NCBI GenBank assembly: GCA_951804985.1
Contig: OX638130.1
Span: 34,590,202 to 34,654,201 of the forward strand
Origin: Dryomyza anilis
Lineage: Eukaryota; Arthropoda; Insecta; Diptera; Dryomyzidae
DNA: 64,000 nt
Direction of reading: 5' to 3'
Shown here: in pieces, positions 55,031-64,000 of the stretch
Numbering within the stretch: the first letter of the stretch is position 1
Layout: each line of letters opens with the position of its first letter
Notes under the pieces: model-generated
What the model was told of the DNA's origin: nothing
The model's input: only the letters and a program-made list of their open reading frames with translations
Databases searched by the model: none
Position numbers and translations under genes: made by a program

Positions 55031-57490
55031 AATTTAAATTAGATACAGGATCAGATGCAAATATAATACCAATTTCCATATTAAAAAGTATAATTAAAAA
55101 TCCAATTTTAAAATCAATCAATATTACATTCAAAACTTATAGTGGTCATAAGGTTCAACCACGAGGAGAAATAATTTTAAAATGCATTTTGAATGGAATA
55201 AATATAAATGAATGCTTTCTTGTAGTGGAGGATAATTATAAGCCTATATTGAGCCGGGATACTTGTGTGAAATTGGGTTTAATTAAAAGAGTATGTGTTG
55301 ATGAGTGTAAATCTGAATGACTAGATATTTTTATCGATAATTATAAAGATGTTTTTGAAGGAATTGGCAAGTTTGAAAAACCGTATGATATAAAAATCGA
55401 TAGCAATGCAATTCCAGTGGCTCATCCACCCCGCAGAGTACCATTTAAAATAAAAAATAAATTAAAAGAAAAATTAGACGAACGAAGTAAAATTGGGGAT
55501 TATTGTAAACACAGACGTACCTCAACAATGGGTTAGTAATTTGGTTATTAGAGAAAAACGGGATGGAAGTTTGCGCTTATGTTTAGATCCAAGGGAACTA
55601 AGTAAATATATTATTCCAAATCATTATTTGATACCTACATTTGAAGAAATTTCGGCAAGTTTGGTTGAGTATTCTTATTTTTCGGTTTTTGATCTTAAAG
55701 ATGGTTTTTGGCATATTAGTTTGACAGAAAATTCAAGTAATTTGGTAACATTTAGTACACCTTTCGGCTGTTTTAAATTCAAAGGACTTCCATTTGGTCT
55801 AGTTACTGCTTCAGAAGTATTTCAAAGATATAATTTTGAAACTTTTGGAAGTTTGCCTGGAGTTAGTATTTATATTGATGATATTATAATTGGAGGTAAA
55901 ACTATTGAAGATCATGATAAAAATGTAAAACAATTTCTAAGAAGAGTTAAAGATAAAAACATAAAATTAAACAAAAATAAAATTCAATTTAGAATACAAG
56001 AGGTAAATATTTTAGGTCATCTAATTTCAAGCAAAGGTATAAGTCCTGATAAAAAGAGAATAGAAGCAATTAAAGCATTAGAAATTCCAAAAAATAAAGC
56101 TGATCTCCAGTCGTTTTTAGGCCTTGATAATTTTTTAAGAAGTATTGTTCCTAATTTATCAAATATAACAGCACATTTAAGAGAATTATTACAAAAAAAT
56201 ATACTTTACGAAATTTTTCCTATTCATCAAACATGTTTTGAAAAAATTAAAGAAGCTATTTCTAGACATGTTGTCATTACTGCTTTTAATGAAAATAAAA
56301 ATATTGTTATAGAAACAGATGCGTCTAAGGATGGTCTGGGATGTTGTTTATTTCAAAATAATAAAATCATTTCGTTTGCTTCAAGATCACTATCTACTGC
56401 AGAAAAGCAGTATGCGCAAATTGAAAAAGAATTTTTGGCAATAGTTTTCGCATGTAAAAAATTTCATCAGTTCATTTATGGAAAACAAATCATAATTCAT
56501 TCTGATCACAAACCATTAGAAACCATTTTTAGAAAAGATATAAATAAAATTGGATCAACAAGATTGCAAAGATTGAAATTAAAAATGCTACCATATAATG
56601 TTGAAGTTGTTTATAAATCAGGAAAAAGTATTATTGCAGCAGATTACTTATCTCGGCATTATATGAAGACTGGAGATACAGAACATGAAAAAGGGGTTAC
56701 TGAAATGGTTCACTCAATTAATATTACAGATAATAGCTTAGAAAAAATTAAAGTAGCAACACAAAATGATGATTTATTAAAATTAATAACAACTTATTGT
56801 AGTGAGGGTTGGCCAGATAAAACAAAACTGCCAGATTTTGTAAAAGGTTATTATAATAAAAGAAATGATATTTTTATTGATAAAAATTTAGTTTTTTTTA
56901 ATGAAAGAATTATGATTCCAAAAAGTTTACAAAAAGAAATATTAGAAAAATTGCACGAAAGTCATATGGGAATTTTTAAAACAAGAAAAAGAGCGATTGA
57001 ATTATTTTATTGGATGAATATGAATGAAAATATAGAAAAGTTTATTATGGGTTGTAAAAAATGTCAAGAAAATAAACCAGCAAATATAAAAGAACCAATT
57101 GTACCACATGAAATACCAAATTTACCATTTCACAAAATTGGATGTGATATTTTGGAATATTCGGGTAAAAACTTTTTAGTAGTAATTGATTATTATAGTA
57201 AGTGGATTGAGTTAATATTTTTAAAATCAAAAACTGCTAGAGATGTTATTAATAGTTGGACAGAATTTTTTTCTAGATTTGGGATACCTAAAATTGTCAT
57301 TGCGGATAATATGCCTTTTGGTTCGTTTGAGTGTGTAGAATTTTCTAAAAAATGGAATTTTAAAATTATTACAAGTAGTCCCAATTATCCTAAGAGTAAT
57401 GGTTTAGCTGAGAGAGCAGTTGGAATGGTGATGCGAAAATCTAATAATAAAGAGGAAATATATAATGCTTTGCTGGAATATAGAAATACT
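54776..57490 (+). repeat. Tandem unit 5 (2715 bp), joined to the unique 3' end
   Basis: Has the RT insertion, six T, the Ala codon and, uniquely, GAA in place of TAA at 56935-56937. After GAAATACT it continues into the original integrase C-terminus (CCAGTAAAGG). Confidence 0.95.
55024..55320 (+). CDS. pol: Protease, unit 5
   Basis: 98 codons, same as in units 2-4, ending at the TGA that separates it from RT. Confidence 0.8.
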   Translation: MVKFKLDTGSDANIIPISILKSIIKNPILKSINITFKTYSGHKVQPRGEIILKCILNGININECFLVVEDNYKPILSRDTCVKLGLIKRVCVDECKSE

Positions 57491-58120
57491 CCAGTAAAGG
57501 ATTTATCATTATCCCCAGCACAACTTTTAATGAGTAGAAGAATGAGAACAAAAATCCCAATTCATGATAAATTATTAGAACCTAGTACTAACAATTATGA
57601 TAAAAATTTAATAAAAAATGAAATGAATAAAAAAATAAATAGTTATAGTAAATGTTATAATAAAAATGCAAAAGAAAAATATGAATTTAAGGTTGGAGAT
57701 AATATATATTTTAAATATGACAATAAAGGAAAATGGCTTCCTGGAATTATATTTGCAAATCATATATGCCCTAGATCATATTTGGTAAAAAATATTGAAA
57801 ATGGATCAATATACAGAAGAAATTCGTATCATATAAAAATAAGAAAAAATAATTTTGAGGAAAGAGAAAATAAAATATTTGTAAATAGTAATTATGCTGT
57901 CAATCAACGTAGATCTAATCATCTATGTTCTGCATCTATTAAACCATCAAATGTAAATATTAATAAATCTGTCAATCAACGTAGATCTAATAATATATGT
58001 ACTTCATCAAATAAACCATCAAATGTAAATATTAATAAATCTATTTTAAATCAACGTAGTTCTAATCGTATATGTAATCCTACAAATTTTTATAAATCTT
58101 TAAATTTTAAAAAATATTAG
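55493..58120 (+). CDS. pol: RT-RNase H-integrase, unit 5 (longest pol frame of the mag-like element)
   Basis: 875 open codons. RT: VFDLKDG near residues 65-71 and YIDD at 127-130. RNase H: Asp276, Glu near 313, Asp338 and Asp384. Integrase: His488/His491 with Cys521/Cys524 as the finger, and Asp552, Asp605 and Glu640 giving a D,D(35)E core. The C-terminal domain is complete (PAQLLMSRRMRT; a KVGDNIYFKYDNKGKW block), then three Asn-rich repeats of NQRRSN-x(2)-C-x(4-5)-KPSNVNINKS. Catalytic residues are all present, but the RT N-terminus is cut off by the insertion near 55481 and the TGA at 55318, so normal pol would not be made. Confidence 0.9.
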   Translation: MGIIVNTDVPQQWVSNLVIREKRDGSLRLCLDPRELSKYIIPNHYLIPTFEEISASLVEYSYFSVFDLKDGFWHISLTENSSNLVTFSTPFGCFKFKGLPFGLVTASEVFQRYNFETFGSLPGVSIYIDDIIIGGKTIEDHDKNVKQFLRRVKDKNIKLNKNKIQFRIQEVNILGHLISSKGISPDKKRIEAIKALEIPKNKADLQSFLGLDNFLRSIVPNLSNITAHLRELLQKNILYEIFPIHQTCFEKIKEAISRHVVITAFNENKNIVIETDASKDGLGCCLFQNNKIISFASRSLSTAEKQYAQIEKEFLAIVFACKKFHQFIYGKQIIIHSDHKPLETIFRKDINKIGSTRLQRLKLKMLPYNVEVVYKSGKSIIAADYLSRHYMKTGDTEHEKGVTEMVHSINITDNSLEKIKVATQNDDLLKLITTYCSEGWPDKTKLPDFVKGYYNKRNDIFIDKNLVFFNERIMIPKSLQKEILEKLHESHMGIFKTRKRAIELFYWMNMNENIEKFIMGCKKCQENKPANIKEPIVPHEIPNLPFHKIGCDILEYSGKNFLVVIDYYSKWIELIFLKSKTARDVINSWTEFFSRFGIPKIVIADNMPFGSFECVEFSKKWNFKIITSSPNYPKSNGLAERAVGMVMRKSNNKEEIYNALLEYRNTPVKDLSLSPAQLLMSRRMRTKIPIHDKLLEPSTNNYDKNLIKNEMNKKINSYSKCYNKNAKEKYEFKVGDNIYFKYDNKGKWLPGIIFANHICPRSYLVKNIENGSIYRRNSYHIKIRKNNFEERENKIFVNSNYAVNQRRSNHLCSASIKPSNVNINKSVNQRRSNNICTSSNKPSNVNINKSILNQRSSNRICNPTNFYKSLNFKKY

Positions 58121-58184
58121 AATTAATATTTAGATTATAAGAGTTTTAATATTACTGTTTTAATATAATAATTATTTAAATTTT

Positions 58185-58197
58185 TGAAAGAGGAAGA
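58185..58197 (+). other. Polypurine tract of the mag-like element
   Basis: GAAAGAGGAAGA directly before the 3' LTR. Confidence 0.75.
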
Positions 58198-58381
58198 TGT
58201 TGTAAAATATACTTTTGTTTTTCTTACTTGATTTTATAAAAATTATGTTTTTCACATTCACATTATTTTTCCTGTCAAATGCTCGTTAATAAAATTTTAG
58301 TTTTAAGTTTTCTAGAAAACATAATAAAAAAATTCGTATTGAAAGCAAGTCATAAAATTTGGTTGTTTAAATTCTTTCACT
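58198..58381 (+). repeat. 3' LTR of the mag-like element
   Basis: Matches 43069-43252 from TGTTGTAAAATATAC; its last base is T where the 5' LTR has A. GCCGT follows. Confidence 0.92.
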
Positions 58382-58386
58382 GCCGT

Positions 58387-59726
58387 TATTCCGAAGTCTT
58401 CTATAACCCCCTTGGTACTGCTGATTCTGAAATGGTTGTTGTTGGTTCTCCTGGCGTTCTTCCAGTCTATTTGATCCACATCTCCAACTCGATTCATGTC
58501 CGTATTTCTCGCATTCTCTGCAAAATGGTGTATTTTTCGCAAATAACAGTCATCCCTTGTGTGTCCTGGTCTTATGCAAAATGAACAGACTGGCCCCTTT
58601 TTCATGGCACCCCCTGTATTCCCATTATTTCTATTTTGTTGACTTTTACCCCTATCTTGTCGTGAATTTCTAATATCAGTTTCTTGATTATTTTTACTAA
58701 CTGAGGTTCCATTCGGTCTTTTTTCAAAACTATACAGTTCCTCCGGTAATCTCGGCCCCCTCATTATTGTGGCTTCTGCCCTTAACGCTTCGTCTAATAA
58801 ATCGTTTAAATTATCTGCCTTGCTACTCAACAGTAGTATCTTTACAGTCGGGTCACTTACTCTCACTTTAATAGTTCCGTGTTAAAAATGTCCGTTGGCA
58901 GATTTTACTTTTTGTACATTTTATCGGCTATGTCGTTTGCGTTCGACTGCAATACTTCTAAACGCCTTGCAAATGCCCTTAAAATTTCCCCTCCACCTTG
59001 ATATGCTTGTCTTATGTTGTATTGAACTGAATCTAATGTAGCCACCTTTAAAGTAATTCAAACAACTCATCTAAATCATCTATTTTCTTGGTCCTCACTA
59101 ATTCGTATGCATCTCCATCAAGACGCAGTGAATTCCTCCTGATTTTATTCAGTTATTTTAAGGTTCGCTGCCTTACAACCGTCTATAAATCTAAGAAGCT
59201 CCGTTTTTAGGAACGGTGAATCTTCGCCCATGAACACCAGGACCAGATTTCGTACGCATTTCGAAATATCGTCTGTAGGCATTTCAATTATTGTTCTATC
59301 TGTTGTTATGCTTTCTAAATTTTCTTCTATTCTTAAAGCTTCTTTATGGTATAACGATGTTTCGTGTGCTAAGTTCACTTCCGCCTCTAAAAATCTGATT
59401 TTCGAATCCAATTCCCTTACTTTGTTATTTGCCTCTTCGACTGATTCGAATTCTAACCTTGGTTGTTGACGTATCTTTATCTTTCAAAATTGCTCTTAAT
59501 TTTTCGTTGTCCGCCTCTATACCGCAGGCGTGGTCTAACAACTCCTGTTTTTCTGCTAATTTATCGTTTATTTTTTAGTTAATGCAGCAAAATCCCCTTT
59601 CCAGCCTTCTATATCTTTTATTTTATTCTCACTTTTGTGTTCCAAGAAATATATTAATTCTTAGAACACGTCATCTACTCCTTCTACTTTCGAAAAAACC
59701 TTTGTGTTATTAACTTTATTTTTCAT
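58387..59726 (-). pseudogene. gag: Errantivirus gag, 5' part
   Basis: A likely start ATG is at 59726. Read right to left through several stops and frame changes, a helical matrix/capsid region is recognisable, including the open piece 59411-59145 and a segment near 59030-58910 rich in charged helices. The piece 58866-58387 ends with CCHC knuckle CSFCIRPGHTRDDC and then meets the mag-like LTR at 58386. The gene resumes at 43063. At least six lesions make it non-functional. Confidence 0.75.
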
Positions 59727-60039
59727 TAATTGTAAATGTTCTTTATTATTTACTTCGAGGATAATTTGAAAAATATCAAAAATACCTTTTCATATTAATT
59801 TTAGAAAAAAATTTATTTACTTATCTGAGTTTAATATTAAATAAATTTCCAATTTTCTTTTTATTTCGTTTGTTATTTGATCTTTATTTATTTAATTTCC
59901 ATTTGTATATTTATTTATTCAATTTGTATTTATTACTTTATTAAACACTGTAATAATTGTTTAAATTTTCTGCTGTTACTCACGTATTTTCAAAAGAAAA
60001 ATTAAATAATCACCATTTATTTTTGCTGTTTGTGTTTAA
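59727..60039 (-). other. Errantivirus 5' leader
   Basis: AT-rich sequence between the 5' LTR and gag. A primer binding site should begin just inside 60040, but I see no sequence there that I can match to a tRNA. Confidence 0.5.
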
Positions 60040-60193
60040 CATGCATAATGCTTAACCCTAAAAGTATGCCATAAAGAAATATATACAGGTTATGTTATAT
60101 TGTGGATCATAAGCACGCTGTAAGTTCCCCGATTATGATACACAACATTGGATCATATGTAAGCTGTGAACTCTACGATTATGATACACAACA
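60040..60193 (-). repeat. 5' LTR of the errantivirus
   Basis: Matches 32621-32773 with a handful of substitutions and one-base gaps, consistent with age since insertion. Confidence 0.8.
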
Positions 60194-61036
60194 CTTTCGT
60201 TATCCCCAAATCGATATCACTCGGTATTATTTGCTATAAATGAGTGAATATAATATATTATTGATTTTTAAAAAACTGACATTCAAAATTCATTCGAAAA
60301 ATTAAGCAGGCGCTGCAGTTGCGTTGGAAATGTCCAATGCCAATTTTTATTAAATCATTAAATTTTAGGCCATTACTATTATGAAGAGATTGACTCAGGA
60401 GGAAAGATAGGGTAACAGTCATGAGGAAGATTGCACAAAATGGATAAATGTATTTCGTATGTTCAGATGTGCATCATGTCTGCAGACAGAAGCTGATTTC
60501 CAACATGCGATCGAAGTTGCGTTCGTACGCTGTTTCCACGTAGTCGAATTCATACCAAAGCAATGATGAAAGAGACGCGTGCTTAAACTGCCACACTTAA
60601 ATTATGGGATATGAACTAAGCTCAGTGGTGCTGGGTTCCAGTGGGTTGAGGACTGTTTGCAGTTTTTCAAAAGCGCATATCCCGAATACATCGAGCAAGA
60701 TTCCGTTTTCACACAAAAGTTTTGTTGGTTATTTTCTACAATTGTTTGACAATGAATTTATCGAAATTCTTATGACAGAAATAGAAAAATGTAAACAAAA
60801 AAACATGTGTTTTTTATTGCAAACTAAAAAAGTGATATCGCTTTATAGGAAAAGTTTTAACATTTGAACTTTTGCTATCACTCGCTATCACTTGTTATTC
60901 CTCAATATCATCTGGGGATATCGCTTGCTATAAAAAGGTGTTGTATGTACTCGTTTCTTTCTAGCATTCATATTTATGGTTTGAAATGATTTGTATTTCA
61001 TCTCTGTTTAGCGAAATAGTGATGACGAGTGATAGC
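60194..61036. other. DNA between the errantivirus and the right terminal repeat, no gene
   Basis: Repeats of the GATATC/GCTATCACTCG type occur near 60210 and 60885-60925. The 87-codon frame at 60604-60867 has no motif. Confidence 0.4.
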
Positions 61037-61260
61037 GAAAGATAGTATGGAAACCATGCATAATACATATCAAAAACACAAACGAAAATACAAACACAAA
61101 AACATATGTTTTCAATTTAACTGCATTTTTATTTGATAAATTTAAATAATGTTAAATAACATTATTTGATTTGCACTTATTGACTGGCAAGTAGGCATTG
61201 ACAATGTCCTGAGACTTCTCAACGACGTCTATTCATCACGCCGTAAACCTCTGGGAACTG

Positions 61261-61760
61261 CATCTCGTAAAAATTACTAAAGTTATTGACCCGATTTAAT
61301 CTTCGCGGTTAAAATTATTATCAAAAGGACATTTTTATCCACACGAAAAACGCGAGGCACAACACACATGAACAGAAAACAGTATGACGCAGCAAAAAAA
61401 CGAATGCCAACAACATATCAAATAAATATAAAAATAGACAATAGTAATGGAAAACCATTTAAATTTTTTGATTTAAATTTAAATGCATTTATATTTGAAA
61501 TGTTTGTCATTACCTCAGTCACGTCCTCAGACACCTCCTCATATGGTAAAATGACGCCTGCAGTAAATAACTGCCCACGAACATTTTCATAGACCCGATT
61601 TTGTAGCGATTCATAAACACAATTTACTCGTCACGGTTAATACTTTTTCTATCAATTGGACATTTTTGTCCGCACAAAAAAACGCGAAGAGCAAACGGTA
61701 TGATGCAAAAAAAAAACTAATACAAACTTTTAAGTATGAAGTTCAGTGGTACCACTATGA
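61261..61760. repeat. Two diverged copies of a dispersed repeat
   Basis: CGCGGTTAAAATTATTATCA...GGACATTTTTATCCACAC...AAACGCGA at 61303-61355 and CACGGTTAATAC...GGACATTTTTGTCCGCAC...AAACGCGA at 61636-61690 are about 330 bp apart; a third relative lies at 14438-14510. GACCCGATTT precedes both. Confidence 0.6.
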
Positions 61761-63198
61761 GGGAATTGTCCCGATTTGTTTACTTTAAAAAGTTACCTTT
61801 CTGAGATATCTAAATGATTCTTAATTGATAACTTTTGTCATAACCATTGCGTTCCCTAAAATATGATAGTCGCAAAGATAAAATTTCGTATTTTGTTTTA
61901 GTTGAGTAAACACATTGAATATGTGTAACAAGATCATTTGCTAACGCGAACACTCTTGTCTGCGCCATTTTAGAATAAAATATGCAAAGGCGAGGATTGT
62001 GCAAATGCAAAAATAGTGCATTTAGTTGGTGAATAAAAATGTGAATTTAAATAAATGCAATTGAAATGGCATCTCCCAACGTGTACATTTCATGTTTGCA
62101 GACATTCGTTTTCATTTAGTGTCCACAATTTGATATGATGATATAAAGTTTTCCAATAATTTTAAGACAATAACGTGCTCAAGGTCCAGTCGGTACAAAT
62201 TGGGTGTTTTGTACAAACAAATAAAATAACAAACAATTGGCAAAATGCATTGAGTGGAAATCGTACAGCTGTTTCAGAGGCAGCCAAAGCCCCTTCATGT
62301 GCAATATAAATATCTTGAAATAATCAAAAGAGGTCGTAAAACAAAAACAATTAAGTTTTCCAATAATATTTAAACTTTAAAATTTAAATGAAAACATAAT
62401 GAATTTTCTGTTATGTATAAATATATAACAAATATACTCGTTCTGTTTTCCTTTTTTAACAGGATTTATGTTCATAAATTTAGATTCATAAATACACGAA
62501 TAAACACTTACCTTTTTATTTATTACAAAAATATAAATTACCACAAACATCAATTAAGGCAACGGACTCTAAAAGAAATGCAGACTTAAGTATAACAATC
62601 AATTATTGGGAACTTAAGCGAACATTTAATGTGTTATAACCTTTTGCAACGAGAAGAATCTGTTTATGTGTGTATTTTAAAAGTGAATATGAATTTTGAC
62701 TTTTAAATAAAATAAATTATACAGTAAATTAACTAAAATAATTTTGTAATTCGACTATACCATAAAATTAATAATACGTTTCAATATATTTGTATAGGTC
62801 TTTCTTATTGTAATTAAAATATCACCTATTGACCAATTTCCTATTGACCAATTTTAATGGTATAAATTATTGTTTTTCTATTGAAATACTATTAATTTAC
62901 CATGTTTTTTTTCTGAGTGTATGTGTTTCACGATGAGAATTTTGTGTGACAGGCTACAGCAAATAATTTTTACCGAACTTCATCGCCGTCTTTGTTTTAT
63001 TTTTGACCAGTTTTTAATATGGTCGAGACGAAATTCACTACACAAAATTACCCGGTGGCAACCCAGTGACGCGATAAATTATATGTCAATAATAAAATTT
63101 TAATTTTTTCAATATGTCCATTGTGCGTTGCAAAATTTGAGAAGTATGGAATTAAAATTGAATTTTCTTATAAATATATTAAAATTCATTTATACAGA
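61761..63198. other. AT-rich stretch, no gene seen
   Basis: Short frames at 61810-62010 (minus) and 62921-63103 (plus) have no motif. The end of this stretch would be intron if the exon at 63199-63355 is real. Confidence 0.4.
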
Positions 63199-63355
63199 TG
63201 CCGATGGGAGTACCGACCAACTCACTGTTTGCAGCCGTGTCAGTCAAGGACTCTAGTGACAACAAGCAAAAGGCCACCGGGCCAGAGAATGAAGATCTGG
63301 CACACTACAATTGTAGGCCCATCTGCTGCTATATGCGGCACTACATTCGCGCAAT
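63199..63355 (+). CDS. Candidate host exon, protein not recognised
   Basis: A GC-richer island bounded by splice-like signals: TTTATACAG before 63199 and GTGAGT at 63356-63361. One frame is open across the whole island, starting with Met-Pro-Met-Gly and containing DSSDNKQKATGPENEDLAHY then a Cys/Tyr-rich stretch, NCRPICCYMRHYIRAIS. It is 52 codons plus one base. A longer frame (63121-63546) crosses it but extends into AT-rich flanks and is less likely. I do not recognise the protein. Confidence 0.4.
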
Positions 63356-63361
63356 CAGTGA

Positions 63362-64000
63362 GTTTTTCGCTTGAAAATCAATTTAAGTGGCCAAGGTCTA
63401 CGAATACATTTATAAAATATTTATATATTTTCATTCATACACAAACACCATTGATATCTTGTCACGAACCTTTTTCTTCTCTAGCCGGGGTATATCACGC
63501 CGGTGTCCATGGTTCGAGTACAAATAAAGGGTTCTGGTTTTATTAATGTTTTATTATTTATTCACTTTTACCTTTATTAACATTTAACTTCTAACTTATT
63601 AAGACCCAGCTAACGCAAAATTTCAAGAACTAATCAGGCTCCAGTATCTTGAATGTAACTTGATTGTTCTGCTTTCATACCACAAGTTGCTTGATAAAAA
63701 CAAATAAATTGGACTAAAACCATTTTATTTGTTTTTATCAAGCAACAAAAAAAATGAATTTCACAAACAATTCTGACATTCAACACATTAATACATTTTT
63801 CAATTGTTGTTATAATATAATATTATTATTATTAATATTAGTAATAATTCATATTAATTTTAGTCGGTTGCGTCTCTTTTATGTCTACAGACAATTCATG
63901 TGGTTCCAATGACGCGATGTCGACTTTGGAAAGGTAGCACGTGGCGGGTCGGAAGGTTCTTTGATACCACATGAAATCGAATTACCAATTGGCGTCACGT
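63362..64000. other. Terminal AT-rich stretch with a hairpin
   Basis: No coding sequence recognised. Contains the hairpin at 63686-63746 and an AT palindrome near 63810-63860. Confidence 0.45.
63686..63746. repeat. Near-perfect 27 bp hairpin
   Basis: GTTGCTTGATAAAAACAAAT opens the left arm (63686-63712), and 63720-63746 is its reverse complement with one mismatch in 27. The loop is 7 nt. Confidence 0.85.

Larger units (their letters stand above)
43069..58381 (+). mobile_element. mag-like Gypsy LTR retrotransposon with a five-fold internal tandem amplification
   Basis: 184 bp LTRs and a 5 bp duplication GCCGT (43064-43068, 58382-58386) define the insertion into errantivirus gag. A PBS of tRNA-Ser type (TGGCGCAGTCAG) follows the 5' LTR; a polypurine tract precedes the 3' LTR. 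Gag, protease, RT, RNase H and integrase occur in Gypsy order and the RT/integrase motifs recall the mag lineage. The block from the gag C-terminus to mid-integrase is present five times in direct tandem, expanding the element from about 4.5 kb to 15.3 kb. Confidence 0.9.
32621..60193 (-). mobile_element. Errantivirus (insect endogenous Gypsy-type retrovirus), interrupted by a mag-like element
   Basis: Reads right to left: 5' LTR (60040-60193), leader, gag (59726-58387 continuing at 43063-42770), protease, RT, RNase H, integrase (42555-38966), a 3.8 kb spacer with other repeats, env (35155-33278), polypurine tract and 3' LTR (32773-32621). Gag, RT, RNase H, integrase and env in this order identify an env-bearing Gypsy element. 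No clear target duplication is visible. The mag-like element at 43069-58381 splits gag. Gag and pol carry many lesions; env is open. Confidence 0.85.
32289..61063. mobile_element. Possible TIR DNA transposon enclosing the errantivirus
   Basis: About 27 bp at 32289-32315 (containing ATGCATGGTTTCCATGCT) and the inverted sequence at 61037-61063 agree at 23 of 27 positions. Removing the errantivirus leaves about 1.2 kb of AT-rich DNA without a transposase. The superfamily is unknown and the target duplication unclear, so this rests on the paired ends alone. Confidence 0.35.

Noticed and set aside
60604..60867. 87-codon plus-strand ORF as a transposase relic
   Set aside because: No DDE, HTH or zinc motif can be seen.

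Overview
The window is eukaryotic and almost certainly from a fly (Diptera). It carries one recognisable host exon, the 5' coding exon of Integrator subunit 2 (INTS2). The rest is mostly transposable elements of dipteran types: a LOA-type LINE, an Osvaldo/Ulysses-like Gypsy element, an errantivirus with an env gene, a mag-like Gypsy element, mini-me-like repeats with (GTCY)n tracts, hAT, Transib-like and foldback elements, and a tRNA-derived SINE. An acalyptrate, perhaps tephritid-like, fly is my guess from the repeat types; nothing in the sequence proves it. There are no bacterial genes, CRISPR arrays, rRNA or true tRNA genes.

Layout. 1-2250: dead LOA-like LINE. 2488-4281: SINE split by a 1.45 kb Transib-like element with RSS-like CACGGTG ends. 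6656-7471 (minus): first coding exon of INTS2. 7522-11645: a hAT element starting about 36-50 bp upstream of the INTS2 start codon and containing a mini-me-like repeat, a foldback, a second hAT, a TA-flanked MITE and another SINE. 11646-14934: SINE and foldback elements, no gene. 14935-29542: a 14.6 kb LTR retrotransposon interrupted by a mini-me-like repeat, itself interrupted by a LOA LINE. 29543-32288: no supported gene. 32289-61063: an apparent TIR element holding an errantivirus (32621-60193, minus strand), which holds a mag-like LTR element (43069-58381, plus strand). 61064-64000: AT-rich DNA with one candidate host exon (63199-63355) and a strong hairpin.

How the parts relate. Four nested insertion towers account for most of the sequence, and several joins are supported by target-site duplications or terminal repeats read directly. 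The most unusual contents are: (1) a third ORF in the Osvaldo/Ulysses-like element, in the position env would take, encoding a Ulp1/SENP-type (C48) cysteine peptidase broken by one stop three codons before the catalytic Cys, followed by a repetitive ORF; (2) five near-identical 2.7 kb tandem copies of the gag-tail/protease/RT/RNase H/integrase block inside one mag-like element, with integrase-gag fusion ORFs at each internal junction and a lesion pattern that implies recombination between copies; (3) a full-length errantivirus env ORF in a provirus whose gag and pol are dead; (4) the Transib-like element.

No retroelement here looks autonomous. All calls come from reading the sequence; family assignments rest on motif recognition without database searches.
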